This document shows positions 44,338 through 54,315 of a stretch of DNA of 64,000 nucleotides, in pieces. Made by a program: the position numbers and the translations under genes. The notes under the pieces were generated by a model. The model was not told where the DNA came from. It saw nothing but the letters and a program-made list of their open reading frames with translations, and searched no databases. Origin of the DNA: Vibrio sp. 14G-20 (GTDB lineage Bacteria > Pseudomonadota > Gammaproteobacteria > Enterobacterales > Vibrionaceae). The number at the start of each line of letters is the position of its first letter. The stretch's first letter is position 1. The DNA lies in contig NZ_JAPHPW010000008.1 in the NCBI RefSeq assembly GCF_026241515.1, positions 62,001 to 126,000 on the forward strand, in the 5' to 3' direction.

Positions 44338-45765
44338 TTAGCTCTGCTGCTGTGCTTTAAGGCTAAGGTTATTTCCCTTGTATTCGCCGGTCAGTGTTTT
44401 TAGGAAGGCTTTGATGGCATCCACTTCATCATCACTCATTTCGACACCCACTTGATATTTGCCCATATCAAAGATCGCTTGTTCTAGTGTCTCTGCATGG
44501 CCGTCGTGGAAGTAGGGTGCAGTGAGTTCAATGTTTCTAAGCGTTGGAACCTTGAACTTGTGCTTGTCGGATTCAATTGCCGTGACGTTGTATCTTCCCA
44601 AGTCCTCTGGGGTGATATCGGTTCCTCTGTCTGAGAAGTAGTCCGCTTTCATACCCATGGTTTCAAAGGTTTCACCGCCCATGGCTTCACCCGTGTGGCA
44701 TGTATCGCAGCTGTATTGTTTGAACAGTTTCAGTCCGTGTTTTTCATGCGCGTCCATTGCGTCGGTATTGCCCGTCAGGTATTGGTCGAAGCGGCTGTTT
44801 GGTGTCACCAAGGTTTTCTCAAATTCGGCGATAGCATGAGTGATGGTGTCGCCCGTGATTTGACCGTCATAAGTCTTATCGAATTTGGCAACTAACTCAG
44901 GATCATTGCTCAGCTTATCGATGATCTGTTGCCAACCTTCTGATCCCATTTCGATAGGGTTAAAAGGAGGGCCGCCCGCTTGGTCTTGCAAGTCGTTTGC
45001 CCTACCATCCCAAAATTGCAGTTTGTTATACGCCGAGTTGAAAACCGTTGGTGCATTTATTCCACCAACTTGACCATGAATGCCAACAGAGCCAACTAAG
45101 TTGTCGACACCGCCTGTATCTAGGCCATGGCAAGTGGCACAAGAAACGGTGTCATCACCTGATAGACGCGTGTCATGGTAGAGCGCTTTGCCCAGCTTTA
45201 CTCTGTCTTCGTCTACTTCAAACGTGGTGTAGATAGGTTGGAGCGTGCCTTCTCTTCGGCTGTCATCTACTGGAGAGTCTTGGTGAATGTCTGCTCTCGT
45301 TTGGCGTATCCACTTTAATAAAGTGTGTTTTTCTTCATTTGAAATACCTGCAGACCAGTGCATGGACTGATAGATCTTAGGTGGCATAGAACCGTCGTAG
45401 AGCACCTTTTCGATGCGAGCGAGCGCTACTTCGGATACTGGTTCATTATTCTGAATACCGTTGAAGAGTTGCGTAATTTCAAAGTGCTTCATACCTGTTT
45501 GTATGTCGGTATTCATGAGGGTTTTCGCGATTGGCCATTCCGAATAGAAGGGCATTTCACTTTCGTTGGTGTGGCAGTAAGCGCACCCTTTATCACTGAG
45601 TACTTTCATGGCTTGGTAGTCTAAAGAGGACTTATCCAAAGAAGAAAATTGCGCGAGGCTTTCAGCGGCAATGCGTTGATCGTTTTTATCAACCGTATAC
45701 ACCGTACCTAAATAAGCCAAGATACCGACACCTGCCAAACTCATTGTTAATTTTTTATTATTCAT
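44338..45765 (-). CDS. yhjA: Tri-haem cytochrome c peroxidase (YhjA/Ccp-like)
   Basis: This 475-residue protein has an N-terminal anchor or signal (about 8-24) and three CxxCH haem sites: CAYCH (61-65), CATCH (209-213) and CDTCH (353-357). The last two form the classical di-haem peroxidase (MauG/CcpA fold). The N-terminal one belongs to an extra single-haem domain found in E. coli YhjA (465 aa), which takes electrons from quinol. It reduces hydrogen peroxide in the periplasm, mainly under low oxygen. It is a single gene with its own terminator. Confidence 0.9.
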   Translation of the reverse strand: MNNKKLTMSLAGVGILAYLGTVYTVDKNDQRIAAESLAQFSSLDKSSLDYQAMKVLSDKGCAYCHTNESEMPFYSEWPIAKTLMNTDIQTGMKHFEITQLFNGIQNNEPVSEVALARIEKVLYDGSMPPKIYQSMHWSAGISNEEKHTLLKWIRQTRADIHQDSPVDDSRREGTLQPIYTTFEVDEDRVKLGKALYHDTRLSGDDTVSCATCHGLDTGGVDNLVGSVGIHGQVGGINAPTVFNSAYNKLQFWDGRANDLQDQAGGPPFNPIEMGSEGWQQIIDKLSNDPELVAKFDKTYDGQITGDTITHAIAEFEKTLVTPNSRFDQYLTGNTDAMDAHEKHGLKLFKQYSCDTCHTGEAMGGETFETMGMKADYFSDRGTDITPEDLGRYNVTAIESDKHKFKVPTLRNIELTAPYFHDGHAETLEQAIFDMGKYQVGVEMSDDEVDAIKAFLKTLTGEYKGNNLSLKAQQQS

Positions 45766-46246
45766 TTTAACTCCCTATTGAAACTGGGGTGGAAGTTATT
45801 GAATTAAAGGTGATTTATGAAATGACAAAAAGGAATGAATATTAATCGAATAATTAGATGGATAAAAATTTAACACAATAAAACCACACAAATCATAAGG
45901 TTAGGTCGCTGTGTGAAAATTGATAACAAATTCAATGAAATAAACATCGGGAGTAACTTTGATTTCCGTCAATTTAGGTTTTTGGTAGTTCAAGTTGAGT
46001 GTTGTATGTATGGGTATTGTTTGATATCTACTTTTTATGACTAATTTGAGAATTGATTATATTTACCAAACTATTCTTACCAAGGCTTGGGAGTATCACC
46101 TTATTGTCATCCAATGGATGAAACGTGAAAAGACGTTATACGGAAATTGATGCCCTCAGTATGATTTATGTATGGTTGAAATTCGAACATTGATATACTG
46201 AAAGAATAATCCTTTTGTCATCAACACGTTCCGTTCAGGTATTCCT
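45766..46246. other. Divergent intergenic region between the peroxidase and MATE genes
   Basis: AT-rich, 481 bp, with no convincing ORF. It contains the promoters for both genes. A near-palindrome TTGATAACAAATTCAA near 45,920 resembles an FNR site only loosely. Confidence 0.5.
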
Positions 46247-47620
46247 ATGTTGCTCTCTTCAATTATTCATCACACACGCGGCGATTTTGTTCGCAGGTTG
46301 ATTGCCATTGCTTTGCCAATCACCTTGCAGAGCATCATGTTTTCAAGCCGAGGTTTGGTGGATGTGTTGATGTTAGGTCAACTAGGAGAAGCAGATATTG
46401 CTGCAGTCGGAGTTGCAAGCCGTGCGATGTTTGTGACGACCATTATGCTGGTGGGCGTGACCACGGGCGGAGCTCTGTTGACAGCTCAATATTGGGGCGC
46501 GGGCAACAAACAAGGTGTGAGAGAAAGCACAGCACTAACCTGGCTGGTTTCGACGCTGTTTGCGCTGTTGACCATCGTGTTCTTTGTCTCTTTCCCTGCA
46601 CAAATTATGGGTGTGACTACCGACTCTCAAGAAGTGATTAGCTTGGGTGTTGAATATATTGTTATCACCTCATTTAGCATGTTAGCTGTATCGTGTGTCA
46701 GCAGTATGGCCGTTGGCTTAAGAGCGATGCATAAGCCTGGATTGAGTACCTTTTTCAGTGGTATCGGTATCCTGTCTAACGTCTTCTTAAACTGGGTGTT
46801 GATCTTTGGTAACTTAGGGTTTCCTGTTCTTGGCATCAAAGGCGCGGCAATTGCGACAGTTCTGAGTGGCGCAATTGAAGTGGCGACCTTGTTTGGCTAC
46901 CTCTATTTCTCTAAACATTTATTAGCCTTCAAACTTTGTGATATTAAAGCCGCAGCAACGGTGGAGAAAGTTGTTCGCTTCTTGAAATTGTCCTTGCCGA
47001 CAACCTTCAACTTCTTAGCCTGGGCTGGTGGCTTATTCGCTTATCATGCCATTATGGGGCAATCGGGCGTGCAAGGTTTAGCTGCGCTTTCGGTGATGAC
47101 GCCAGTTGAATCTATCTCATTGAGTTTATTGATTGGGATGTCGAATGCAGCCGCGGTTTTGGTGGGCAACCAACTTGGTGCGAAAAACAATGAAGCGGTT
47201 TACTATCAAGCACTCGGCTTAACGATTTTGTGCTTCTTGACCAGTATTGTGGTGGCGATTTTCCTCTACTTTATACAAACGCCAATATTGAATGCCTTTA
47301 GTGCTTTGACAGAAGAAACTAGAGCACTTTCAGAGAAGTTTATTTTGATTCTCAGCGTGGGTATTGTCATTCGATCTATTCCAATGACGGTGATCGTTGG
47401 TGTACTCAGAGCGGGCGGTGACGTGAAGTTCTGTCTATACCAAGATTTGATTGCTCAGTGGGTGATAGGTATTCCGTTGGCAGCCATCGCCGCTATTTAC
47501 TTTAAGTTTCCACCTGAGTGGGTTTACCTATTGTTCCTTACTGAAGAAGTAATTAAGTGGGGCGGGTCGCTCTATCGCATGAAAACAAGAAAATGGATTA
47601 AAAACTTGATAGGAAGTTGA
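46247..47620 (+). CDS. MATE-family efflux transporter
   Basis: This 457-residue protein has about twelve transmembrane helices in two similar halves. Each half starts with a helix like LIAIALPITLQSIMFSSRGLVDVLMLGQLG or LSLPTTFNFLAWAGGLFAYHAIMGQSG, the MATE (MatE domain) signature. It exports cationic drugs or metabolites by Na+ or H+ antiport. Its neighbours give no clue to the substrate. Confidence 0.9.
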   Translation: MLLSSIIHHTRGDFVRRLIAIALPITLQSIMFSSRGLVDVLMLGQLGEADIAAVGVASRAMFVTTIMLVGVTTGGALLTAQYWGAGNKQGVRESTALTWLVSTLFALLTIVFFVSFPAQIMGVTTDSQEVISLGVEYIVITSFSMLAVSCVSSMAVGLRAMHKPGLSTFFSGIGILSNVFLNWVLIFGNLGFPVLGIKGAAIATVLSGAIEVATLFGYLYFSKHLLAFKLCDIKAAATVEKVVRFLKLSLPTTFNFLAWAGGLFAYHAIMGQSGVQGLAALSVMTPVESISLSLLIGMSNAAAVLVGNQLGAKNNEAVYYQALGLTILCFLTSIVVAIFLYFIQTPILNAFSALTEETRALSEKFILILSVGIVIRSIPMTVIVGVLRAGGDVKFCLYQDLIAQWVIGIPLAAIAAIYFKFPPEWVYLLFLTEEVIKWGGSLYRMKTRKWIKNLIGS

Positions 47621-47742
47621 AGTCGAGCGCACCAATCGCATCACTTTATCGTTGGTGTGTGATCTATCTTTCAAAATACTTCCTCATAACAGGGAATTAG
47701 TGTAGATTCTCCTTCCAAATTCTAACTAATGCGAGCTGTTTA

Positions 47743-48414
47743 ATGTTAAAGCTGTCAGACCTATGTAAAGGCTATGTCGATGGGGGGGAGTTCCACCCTG
47801 TTTTGCAAGGTGCTGAACTGACATTAAACCAAGGTGACCAGCTGGCATTAATGGGCGAAAGCGGTTCAGGTAAAAGTACTTTACTGAATCTTATCGCGGG
47901 TTTAGACCTTGCCGATTCGGGTGAAATCGCTTTCCCTCACTTCAACATGCACGACTCTACCGAGCGTGATCGCACCGCTTATCGCAGAAACAATATTGGC
48001 CATATCTTTCAGCAGTTCAACTTACTGCCGACATTGAACATCGCCGATAACATTCGTTTTTGCCGTCAATTAAAAGGTTTACCTGAAGATAAAGGGCTCT
48101 GGAGACAGATTCTTTCTGCTTTAGATCTTATGCCTTTACTTGGCCGTTACCCTGAAGAAGCGTCTGGTGGCCAACAACAACGTGCGGCCATTGCGCGTGC
48201 GCTGTATATGGAACCAAAAATATTGCTGGCCGATGAGCCGACCGGTAGTTTAGATGAGCGTAATGCAGAAGCGGTAATGCGTTTGCTGACCTCTTTGGCT
48301 CGTCAATTAGAATGTACGTTGCTGTTGGTAACACACAGTGAAAAAGTAGCTCTGCATATGGATGGTAGGATCCGTCTACAAGGAGGGCAACTGCATGTTA
48401 TGGCCCGTAGTTAA
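47743..48414 (+). CDS. AttE/LolD-like ABC transporter ATPase
   Basis: This 223-residue ATPase has Walker A GESGSGKST (38-46), Q-loop HIFQQFNLLPTL, signature SGGQQQRAAIARAL and Walker B ILLADEPTGSLDE. It belongs to the MacB/LolD group that powers FtsX-type permeases. It works with the next gene, with which it overlaps by 20 bp. In other Vibrio genomes the set is labelled AttEFGH, where E is the ATPase. Confidence 0.92.
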   Translation: MLKLSDLCKGYVDGGEFHPVLQGAELTLNQGDQLALMGESGSGKSTLLNLIAGLDLADSGEIAFPHFNMHDSTERDRTAYRRNNIGHIFQQFNLLPTLNIADNIRFCRQLKGLPEDKGLWRQILSALDLMPLLGRYPEEASGGQQQRAAIARALYMEPKILLADEPTGSLDERNAEAVMRLLTSLARQLECTLLLVTHSEKVALHMDGRIRLQGGQLHVMARS

Positions 48415-50848
48415 GGCACTACTCGGTCACTATCGACGTTACCCACTGCAGATTATTTTGGTATGGCTTGGTTTAACCCTCGGCGTATCACTTTTGGTTG
48501 GTGTTACTGCTATCAACCAACACGCTAAGCAAAGCTATGCGCATGGCGAAAAGCTCTTTTCGAATCCTCTTCCTTACCGTATTCGACCAAAACACAACGC
48601 CAATAAAATCCCGCAAGGCTTTTATATCCACCTTCGCCGTGAAGGCTTTCAACAGTGTTCTCCTCTTGATCACCATCGTATCACTGATGAAAATGGCGCA
48701 AACTTCATGCTTGTCGGCATAGACCCTGTTTCTATGCTTCAGTTACAACCTGGTATTGCTTTAAAAGATCTCACAGCTTTGAACCTCATGAAGCCACCGT
48801 ATCCAATCCTTGTCAGTGATGATCTTGCTGAACACATGGAATGGCACAACGGTGATTACATCCCTTTGATGGATGGTTCTGAGCTTGGTCCTGTGGTTGT
48901 TGATCAAAACGACCTGATTAATGGTACAAGGCTGATTGCGGATATCTCATTGCTCCGAATGCTCAAACGTAGTGCCGGGCTTTCAGTGATTGCCTGTTCA
49001 GACATGTCCACTGAGAAGTTTGAGCGTCTTAAAAACATGCTACCCAATGGTTTAACGATCTCTCGTAGCTCTAAGGCAGAGCTTGAGTCGCTAACCAGTG
49101 CATTCCACTTAAATCTAAAAGCGATGGGTATGCTGTCGTTTGTGGTTGGCTTATTTATTTTCTATCAAGCCATGTCGCTGTCATTTATTCAGCGCCAACC
49201 GTTAGTCGGAATCTTAAGACAAACAGGTGTATCGGGATGGCAACTGGCTAAAGCGCTTTGCTTAGAGTTGCTGCTATTGGTCGTACTGAGTTGGATCTGC
49301 GGTAATGTATTCGGGGTCATGTTAGCTAACCAATTGTTACCTGCGGTATCTTCAAGTTTAGGCGACTTATACGATGCCAACGTTGGTTTAACGATTGACT
49401 GGAATTGGCGATGGAGCGGCTACAGCTTATTGATGGCGTTACTTGGTGCGTTCTTAGCGTGTGCTTGGCCATTGGTTCGTCTGCTTCGTTCACAACCGAT
49501 TCGTTTGACCTCTCGTTTATCTTTGATGCGCTTTGCTGGCACAGAGTTCACTTGGCAGGCTTTGATTGGTTGTGGTTTCTTGGTTGCAGCTGTCGCTGTG
49601 TATCAAGCCCCTCAGACTCAGGAAACGGGTTTTGCGATTATCGCACTAATGCTGATTAGTGTGGCTCTATTTACCCCGTTTTTGATGTGGAAGTTATTTA
49701 ACAGCCTTTCTTATTCATTGCGCTGGGTTCGTGCTCGCTGGTTCTTTGCTGACGCAGCTTCAAGTATGAGCTACCGCGGTGTGGCGACGATGGCCTTTAT
49801 GTTGGCCTTAACAGCCAATATTGGTGTAGAAACTATGGTCGGTAGTTTTAGAGATACCACTGATAAATGGCTAACACAGCGCTTGGCTGCCGATCTTTAT
49901 ATTTACCCGACCAACAACGCCGCTGCTCGTATGAGTAACTGGCTATCTGACCAGCCTGAAGTGGATTCGGTTTGGTGGCGTTGGGAGAAAGATCTTGCGT
50001 CTCCAGTCGGCAGCATTCAGGTGGTCAGTACAGGTCCTTCAGAAGGCGAACTAGAAGCACTGACCATTAAATTAGGTATTCCGAATTACTGGTATCACTT
50101 ACATCACTCTAAAGGTGTATTGATCAGTGAATCGATGTCTCTCAAGCTGGGGATTCGCCCAGGCGACTACATTGACCTCTATGACAACCTCGGCTCTGGT
50201 TGGCAGGTTGTCGGCGTTTATTACGATTATGGCAACCCTTACCATCAAGTTATGATGTCACATCGAAACTGGCTGTATGGGTTTGCAGGGCGGGGCAATG
50301 TGGGCCTTGGCGTAATACTCAAAGACGATGTTAATTCATTAGGGCTTCGCAGCCGATTAGAAAACGTATTCAGGCTTGGCTCGGAGCGTGTTTTTGATAA
50401 CAACAATATCCACAGTCAAGCGATGCGAGTGTTCGATAGGACGTTCGCGATTGCAGATACTTTAGGAAACATCACCTTGGTTATCGCCGTCTTCGGTATC
50501 TTCTTCGCGACGGTTGCGGGTGAAGTGTCTCGACAGAGGCATATTTCCTTGCAGCGCTGTTTGGGGGTCTCGGCGAAAGAGCTGATTCTGACAGGTAGCT
50601 TGCAGCTGTTTGTGTTTGGGCTTATTTCCTCTTTAATTGCGATTCCTCTCGGCTTAGCGTTAGCGAGCCTAATTGTTGATATCGTGATAAAGCAGTCTTT
50701 TGGCTGGTCACTCGAGTTACAAGTGATTCCTTGGGACTATTTGCAGACATTTGCGTGGGCCATGGCAGCATTGATGTTAGCTGGTGCTTTACCAGTGATG
50801 AGAATGATTCGGAACACTCCGATGAAGTCATTGAGGGATGCGCTTTAG
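48395..50848 (+). CDS. AttFG-like FtsX-family ABC permease
   Basis: This 817-residue protein has two FtsX/MacB-type permease units, each a large soluble segment and a three-helix bundle, plus extra helices in the middle. The first block is near 255-390 and the second near 690-810. Fused permeases of this size match AttF plus AttG of the AttEFGH system. The ATG at 48395 has AAGGAGG within the ATPase gene. It is thought to extract or move lipophilic material from the inner membrane. Substrate unknown. Confidence 0.88.
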   Translation: MLWPVVKALLGHYRRYPLQIILVWLGLTLGVSLLVGVTAINQHAKQSYAHGEKLFSNPLPYRIRPKHNANKIPQGFYIHLRREGFQQCSPLDHHRITDENGANFMLVGIDPVSMLQLQPGIALKDLTALNLMKPPYPILVSDDLAEHMEWHNGDYIPLMDGSELGPVVVDQNDLINGTRLIADISLLRMLKRSAGLSVIACSDMSTEKFERLKNMLPNGLTISRSSKAELESLTSAFHLNLKAMGMLSFVVGLFIFYQAMSLSFIQRQPLVGILRQTGVSGWQLAKALCLELLLLVVLSWICGNVFGVMLANQLLPAVSSSLGDLYDANVGLTIDWNWRWSGYSLLMALLGAFLACAWPLVRLLRSQPIRLTSRLSLMRFAGTEFTWQALIGCGFLVAAVAVYQAPQTQETGFAIIALMLISVALFTPFLMWKLFNSLSYSLRWVRARWFFADAASSMSYRGVATMAFMLALTANIGVETMVGSFRDTTDKWLTQRLAADLYIYPTNNAAARMSNWLSDQPEVDSVWWRWEKDLASPVGSIQVVSTGPSEGELEALTIKLGIPNYWYHLHHSKGVLISESMSLKLGIRPGDYIDLYDNLGSGWQVVGVYYDYGNPYHQVMMSHRNWLYGFAGRGNVGLGVILKDDVNSLGLRSRLENVFRLGSERVFDNNNIHSQAMRVFDRTFAIADTLGNITLVIAVFGIFFATVAGEVSRQRHISLQRCLGVSAKELILTGSLQLFVFGLISSLIAIPLGLALASLIVDIVIKQSFGWSLELQVIPWDYLQTFAWAMAALMLAGALPVMRMIRNTPMKSLRDAL

Positions 50849-51986
50849 TATGTTTTTAAGGAATAGTTCAACGAAGGTAAGACAACGAATCCTGTCTTCT
50901 CTTTTATTAATCAGTTTCTTCGGCATCTTTTTAAGTGTTTGGGGATATTACTCCTATTTCATCGATCCTGGTGAAAAGGGCGTGAATGAAGTTAACTCAG
51001 TATTGGTTAATGAACACTTCAATGTGTTCGAGCCTGTATTGCCAGACCGCAACGTTTCGCTACCACAAGATTTTAAGTTCCACCCAGAGTTTCAACATGA
51101 GTGGTGGCATTACTTTGCGTCTTTGAAAGGTGATGACGGCAAAGACTATTCGGTTCAGTGGAGCTTTTTCCGTATCGCAACGGACGAACGTGAAACTCCT
51201 GGGTGGCAAAGCCCTCAAGTCTATATTTCAAACGTAGTGGTCTCTTCTAAGTCAAAAGTATGGAAAGAGCAGCGCATGGCTCGTGGCGGTATTGGCCAAG
51301 CGGGAATGACCAATCGCCCATTCAGACTTTGGATTGATAACTGGAACTGGCGCGCACTCGGCAACACACCATTCCCTGGACGCCTTCAAGTGCAAACTGA
51401 CACGTTTGGACTTGAGCTCGACACCATTGCAAAAGGGCCCTATGTGCTCAACGGTGAGAACGGCTATCAGAAAAAACACGACTTATTGCCTGTCGCGTCT
51501 TATAACTTCAGCGCCCCATTTTTATCTTTGAGCGGTGTATTGAACCTAGACGGCGTTGCTAAAAAAGTGGAAGGAACAGCGTGGGTACATAAAGAGTGGG
51601 GCAGCGGCTTACTTGGTGTGGGCCAACAAGGTTGGGATTGGTTTATATTTAACCTCGATGACGGTACTGCGTTGAGCATTAACCGTTATCGTCATAACCA
51701 ACAACTGCCTTACGTATTCGGTACATTAGCAACGCGCTCAGGCAAAGTTTATCAATTAACGGAATCTGATATTTCCATTCAACCGTTGCAAAATACAACG
51801 TTGATGAATGGAAGACGGATGCCCCTGCAATGGATCATTAATGTCCCTAAGCACGATATCAACCTGACGACACGCATTATACGCAGAGATATGTGGCTTC
51901 CATTTGTCATACCATATTGGGAAGGGCCAATAAGGGCGAGCGGGAGCCATGAAGCGACCGGTTTTATGCAGTTAACCGGCTACTAA
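50838..51986 (+). CDS. AttH/CrtC-like lipocalin-domain protein
   Basis: This 382-residue protein has one N-terminal membrane segment (about 20-40) and an AttH/carotenoid 1,2-hydratase-type double lipocalin domain. Landmarks are FQHEWWHYFASL, GTAWVHKEWGSG and WDWFIFNLDDGTALSINRYR. The domain binds a hydrophobic ligand. As the third gene of the AttEFGH-like operon it is the likely periplasmic receptor. The ATG at 50838 overlaps the permease stop; an ATG at 50850, better placed for GAGGG, is equally possible. Confidence 0.85.
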   Translation: MRFSMFLRNSSTKVRQRILSSLLLISFFGIFLSVWGYYSYFIDPGEKGVNEVNSVLVNEHFNVFEPVLPDRNVSLPQDFKFHPEFQHEWWHYFASLKGDDGKDYSVQWSFFRIATDERETPGWQSPQVYISNVVVSSKSKVWKEQRMARGGIGQAGMTNRPFRLWIDNWNWRALGNTPFPGRLQVQTDTFGLELDTIAKGPYVLNGENGYQKKHDLLPVASYNFSAPFLSLSGVLNLDGVAKKVEGTAWVHKEWGSGLLGVGQQGWDWFIFNLDDGTALSINRYRHNQQLPYVFGTLATRSGKVYQLTESDISIQPLQNTTLMNGRRMPLQWIINVPKHDINLTTRIIRRDMWLPFVIPYWEGPIRASGSHEATGFMQLTGY

Positions 51987-51995
51987 AAAACACCT

Positions 51996-52023
51996 AAGGC
52001 TATCATTTGATAGCCTTTTTTTA
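51996..52023 (+). terminator. Rho-independent terminator of the AttEFGH-like operon
   Basis: AAGGCTATCA / TGATAGCCTT with a tight loop and seven or more T, about 10 nt past the AttH stop. Confidence 0.92.
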
Positions 52024-52261
52024 TGCCTTCTACTTTTCTTCAACCTCAATGAATTGTGCATACAGGTTCGATAATCTCATCTATACTTAATTCATGGTGC
52101 ATAACAACATTATGGAATATACGACGTATTGTTTAGTATTTGTAGGAAAAACCGAAGTTAAACATCCGAAGAAGTGATTATCTATCAATTAAACTTGGAT
52201 ATAAACTCATGGCTATTCTTTGTTATTCGTTTATTTAAATAATAAATATAAGGGCGAAATC

Positions 52262-53428
52262 ATGACCGACGTCATCCGTGACTTCTTTAAAATGGAATCT
52301 GCTGGCGGCATCATACTAGTCATCGCTGCGGCGATCGCAATGTTTGTAGCAAACTCACCACTGAACGAAATGTACCAAGGTGTACTTCACAGCTACGTTC
52401 TTGGTATGTCTGTGTCTCACTGGATTAACGATGGCTTAATGGCTGTCTTCTTTCTTCTTATCGGCTTAGAAGTTAAGCGCGAACTTTTAGAAGGCGCATT
52501 AAAGTCTAAAGAGACAGCAATCTTCCCAGCTATCGCAGCTGTGGGTGGTATGCTAGCTCCTGCACTTATTTACGTGCTATTTAACTCAAGTAACCCTGAA
52601 GCGCTTCAAGGTTGGGCTATCCCAGCAGCGACTGATATCGCATTCGCACTGGGTATTATGGCTCTTCTTGGCAACCGTGTACCGGTAAGCTTGAAGGTAT
52701 TCCTGCTAGCGCTGGCAATTATTGACGACCTAGGTGTTGTTGTTATCATTGCACTGTTCTACTCAGGCGACCTATCAACGCTAGCACTTACAGTTGGCTT
52801 TATCGCGACTGGTGTGTTGTTCATGCTAAACAACAAGCATGTGACTAAGCTGAGCGTTTACCTCATTGTTGGTGCTATTCTGTGGTTCGCAGTATTGAAG
52901 TCTGGTGTTCACGCAACATTGGCTGGTGTAGTAATTGGTTTTGCTATTCCACTGAAAGGCAATAAAGGGGAGCGTTCACCGCTGAAACACTTAGAGCATG
53001 CTCTGCACCCATACGTCGCTTTTGCAATTTTGCCAGTCTTTGCTTTTGCAAACGCAGGTATTTCATTGGAAGGTATCTCAATCTCAAGCCTAACAGGTAT
53101 GCTACCGCTTGGTATCGCTATGGGTCTATTGGTTGGTAAGCCTCTTGGTATCTTTGCATTCAGCTGGGGTGCGGTGAAACTGGGTGTCGCTAAGCTCCCT
53201 GAAGGTGTGAACTTTATGAACATCTTCGCAGTATCTGTGCTGTGTGGTATTGGTTTTACAATGTCTATCTTTATCTCTTCGTTAGCGTTTGGCCCAACGA
53301 ACGCAGATTTTGACACACTAGCTCGACTAGGCATCCTGATGGGGTCTACAACAGCTGCAATTCTAGGTTACTTCCTGCTAAGCATTTCTTTACCGAAAAC
53401 AGCAAAGCAACAAGAAGTAAAACTATAA
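52262..53428 (+). CDS. nhaA: Na+/H+ antiporter NhaA
   Basis: This 388-residue protein equals E. coli NhaA in length. It has the twelve-helix NhaA fold. The paired aspartates of the ion site are in [14 protein letters not shown], and [23 protein letters not shown] opens the protein. It exchanges sodium for protons and sets internal pH and sodium in a marine cell. The ATG at 52262 follows AAGGGCGAAAT. The open frame extends upstream but without a start signal. No NhaR gene is adjacent. Confidence 0.96.
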   Translation: MTDVIRDFFKMESAGGIILVIAAAIAMFVANSPLNEMYQGVLHSYVLGMSVSHWINDGLMAVFFLLIGLEVKRELLEGALKSKETAIFPAIAAVGGMLAPALIYVLFNSSNPEALQGWAIPAATDIAFALGIMALLGNRVPVSLKVFLLALAIIDDLGVVVIIALFYSGDLSTLALTVGFIATGVLFMLNNKHVTKLSVYLIVGAILWFAVLKSGVHATLAGVVIGFAIPLKGNKGERSPLKHLEHALHPYVAFAILPVFAFANAGISLEGISISSLTGMLPLGIAMGLLVGKPLGIFAFSWGAVKLGVAKLPEGVNFMNIFAVSVLCGIGFTMSIFISSLAFGPTNADFDTLARLGILMGSTTAAILGYFLLSISLPKTAKQQEVKL

Positions 53429-53435
53429 TTAGCGG

Positions 53436-53459
53436 TAGGCTCGTTTAACGGCGAGCCTA
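53436..53459 (+). terminator. Probable terminator of nhaA
   Basis: TAGGCTCG / CGAGCCTA, an 8-bp perfect stem with an 8-nt loop right after the nhaA stop, followed by TTCAC. It has no strong T run. Confidence 0.5.
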
Positions 53460-53543
53460 TTCACTGATTAACAAGCTATTTTCTGAGTAGCAAGACGAGT
53501 CACAGAATCATCCTCCCCGATTCATGTGACAACAAAGAACAAA

Positions 53544-53575
53544 AAAGCCGTGATAGGGTTTCCTATCACGGCTTT
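53544..53575. terminator. Bidirectional Rho-independent terminator
   Basis: A 14-bp perfect stem (AAAGCCGTGATAGG / CCTATCACGGCTTT) with a 4-nt loop. The minus strand has a T run after it. It separates nhaA from the convergent OmpA-lipoprotein gene. Confidence 0.88.
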
Positions 53576-53703
53576 ATTGATCCTAATTGCTAGTGTTTTT
53601 AGTTTGGTTAGTTATTGATGATCTAAAACTCCTAGATTCAACTCATTATTTTGATCGGCATGAGTTGCGGATCGTTTTGGATGACCGGAGTGACAGTGTC
53701 ACT

Positions 53704-54315
53704 TTATTTTTCTAGCGTGGTAAATATGGTCCACTCCTCGACGATCTGCTCATTCAGCCCGACAACCGTTGCTGTTACTCGACGGTTCAGTGCATGAGAA
53801 GTAGCATCGTTGCCATCGCTCTCTAAGCGGTTTTCACCGTAACCGACAACTCTTACTCGGCTCGGGTCTATACCATTCGACAATAATTCATCTTCAACGT
53901 GGTGAGCGCGCTTCTTTGATAGCTCTAAGTTGTATTCACTCGCGCCGACTTTACTGGCGTAACCTTGAATTTCTATCGATGCACTTTGGTAGGTTTCTAA
54001 GAACTCAGCCATGGTAGTGATTTGATCTGAGAAGATAGGGTTAACTTCATAGGAGTCATTGGCGAAAAGGATGTTCAGCTGTCTGACTTCTTCTGAGCGT
54101 ATAGTCTCGCCACAGCCTTCATTATCAACTAATGACGCTCTAGGTGTACTTGGGCAGGTATCTCGTGCATTGACCACCCCATCGTTATCATCGTCTTGCA
54201 GGTCTGAAATTTGCTCCGCTTCTGGCGTTTCTATGTAGGGCTCTTCATTTTGGCTAGAGCATGCACATAGCGTTATCGTTAATGCGGAAAGCAATAAATA
54301 AGGTCTTTTCATCAT
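53704..54315 (-). CDS. OmpA-family lipoprotein with thrombospondin type-3 repeat
   Basis: This 203-residue lipoprotein has a lipobox LCAC (Cys19), a calcium-binding-type TSP3 repeat (DDDNDGVVNARDTCPSTP) and a C-terminal OmpA peptidoglycan-binding domain (about 90-195) with IEIQGYASKVGASEYNLELSKKRAHHVEDEL. Its ATG overlaps the stop of the TolC-family gene upstream (TAATG). In Vibrio and Pseudomonas such a pair accompanies a giant RTX adhesin (FrhA or LapA type), where it supports type I secretion. Confidence 0.88.
   Translation of the reverse strand: MMKRPYLLLSALTITLCACSSQNEEPYIETPEAEQISDLQDDDNDGVVNARDTCPSTPRASLVDNEGCGETIRSEEVRQLNILFANDSYEVNPIFSDQITTMAEFLETYQSASIEIQGYASKVGASEYNLELSKKRAHHVEDELLSNGIDPSRVRVVGYGENRLESDGNDATSHALNRRVTATVVGLNEQIVEEWTIFTTLEK

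Noticed and set aside
45910..45940. FNR box TTGATAACAAATTCAA upstream of the peroxidase gene
   Set aside because: The right half does not match ATCAA at the required 4-bp spacing; too weak to annotate.
48395..48414. Frameshift or fusion between the ATPase and permease genes
   Set aside because: A 20-bp overlap with AAGGAGG inside the ATPase gene is normal coupled translation; both proteins are complete.
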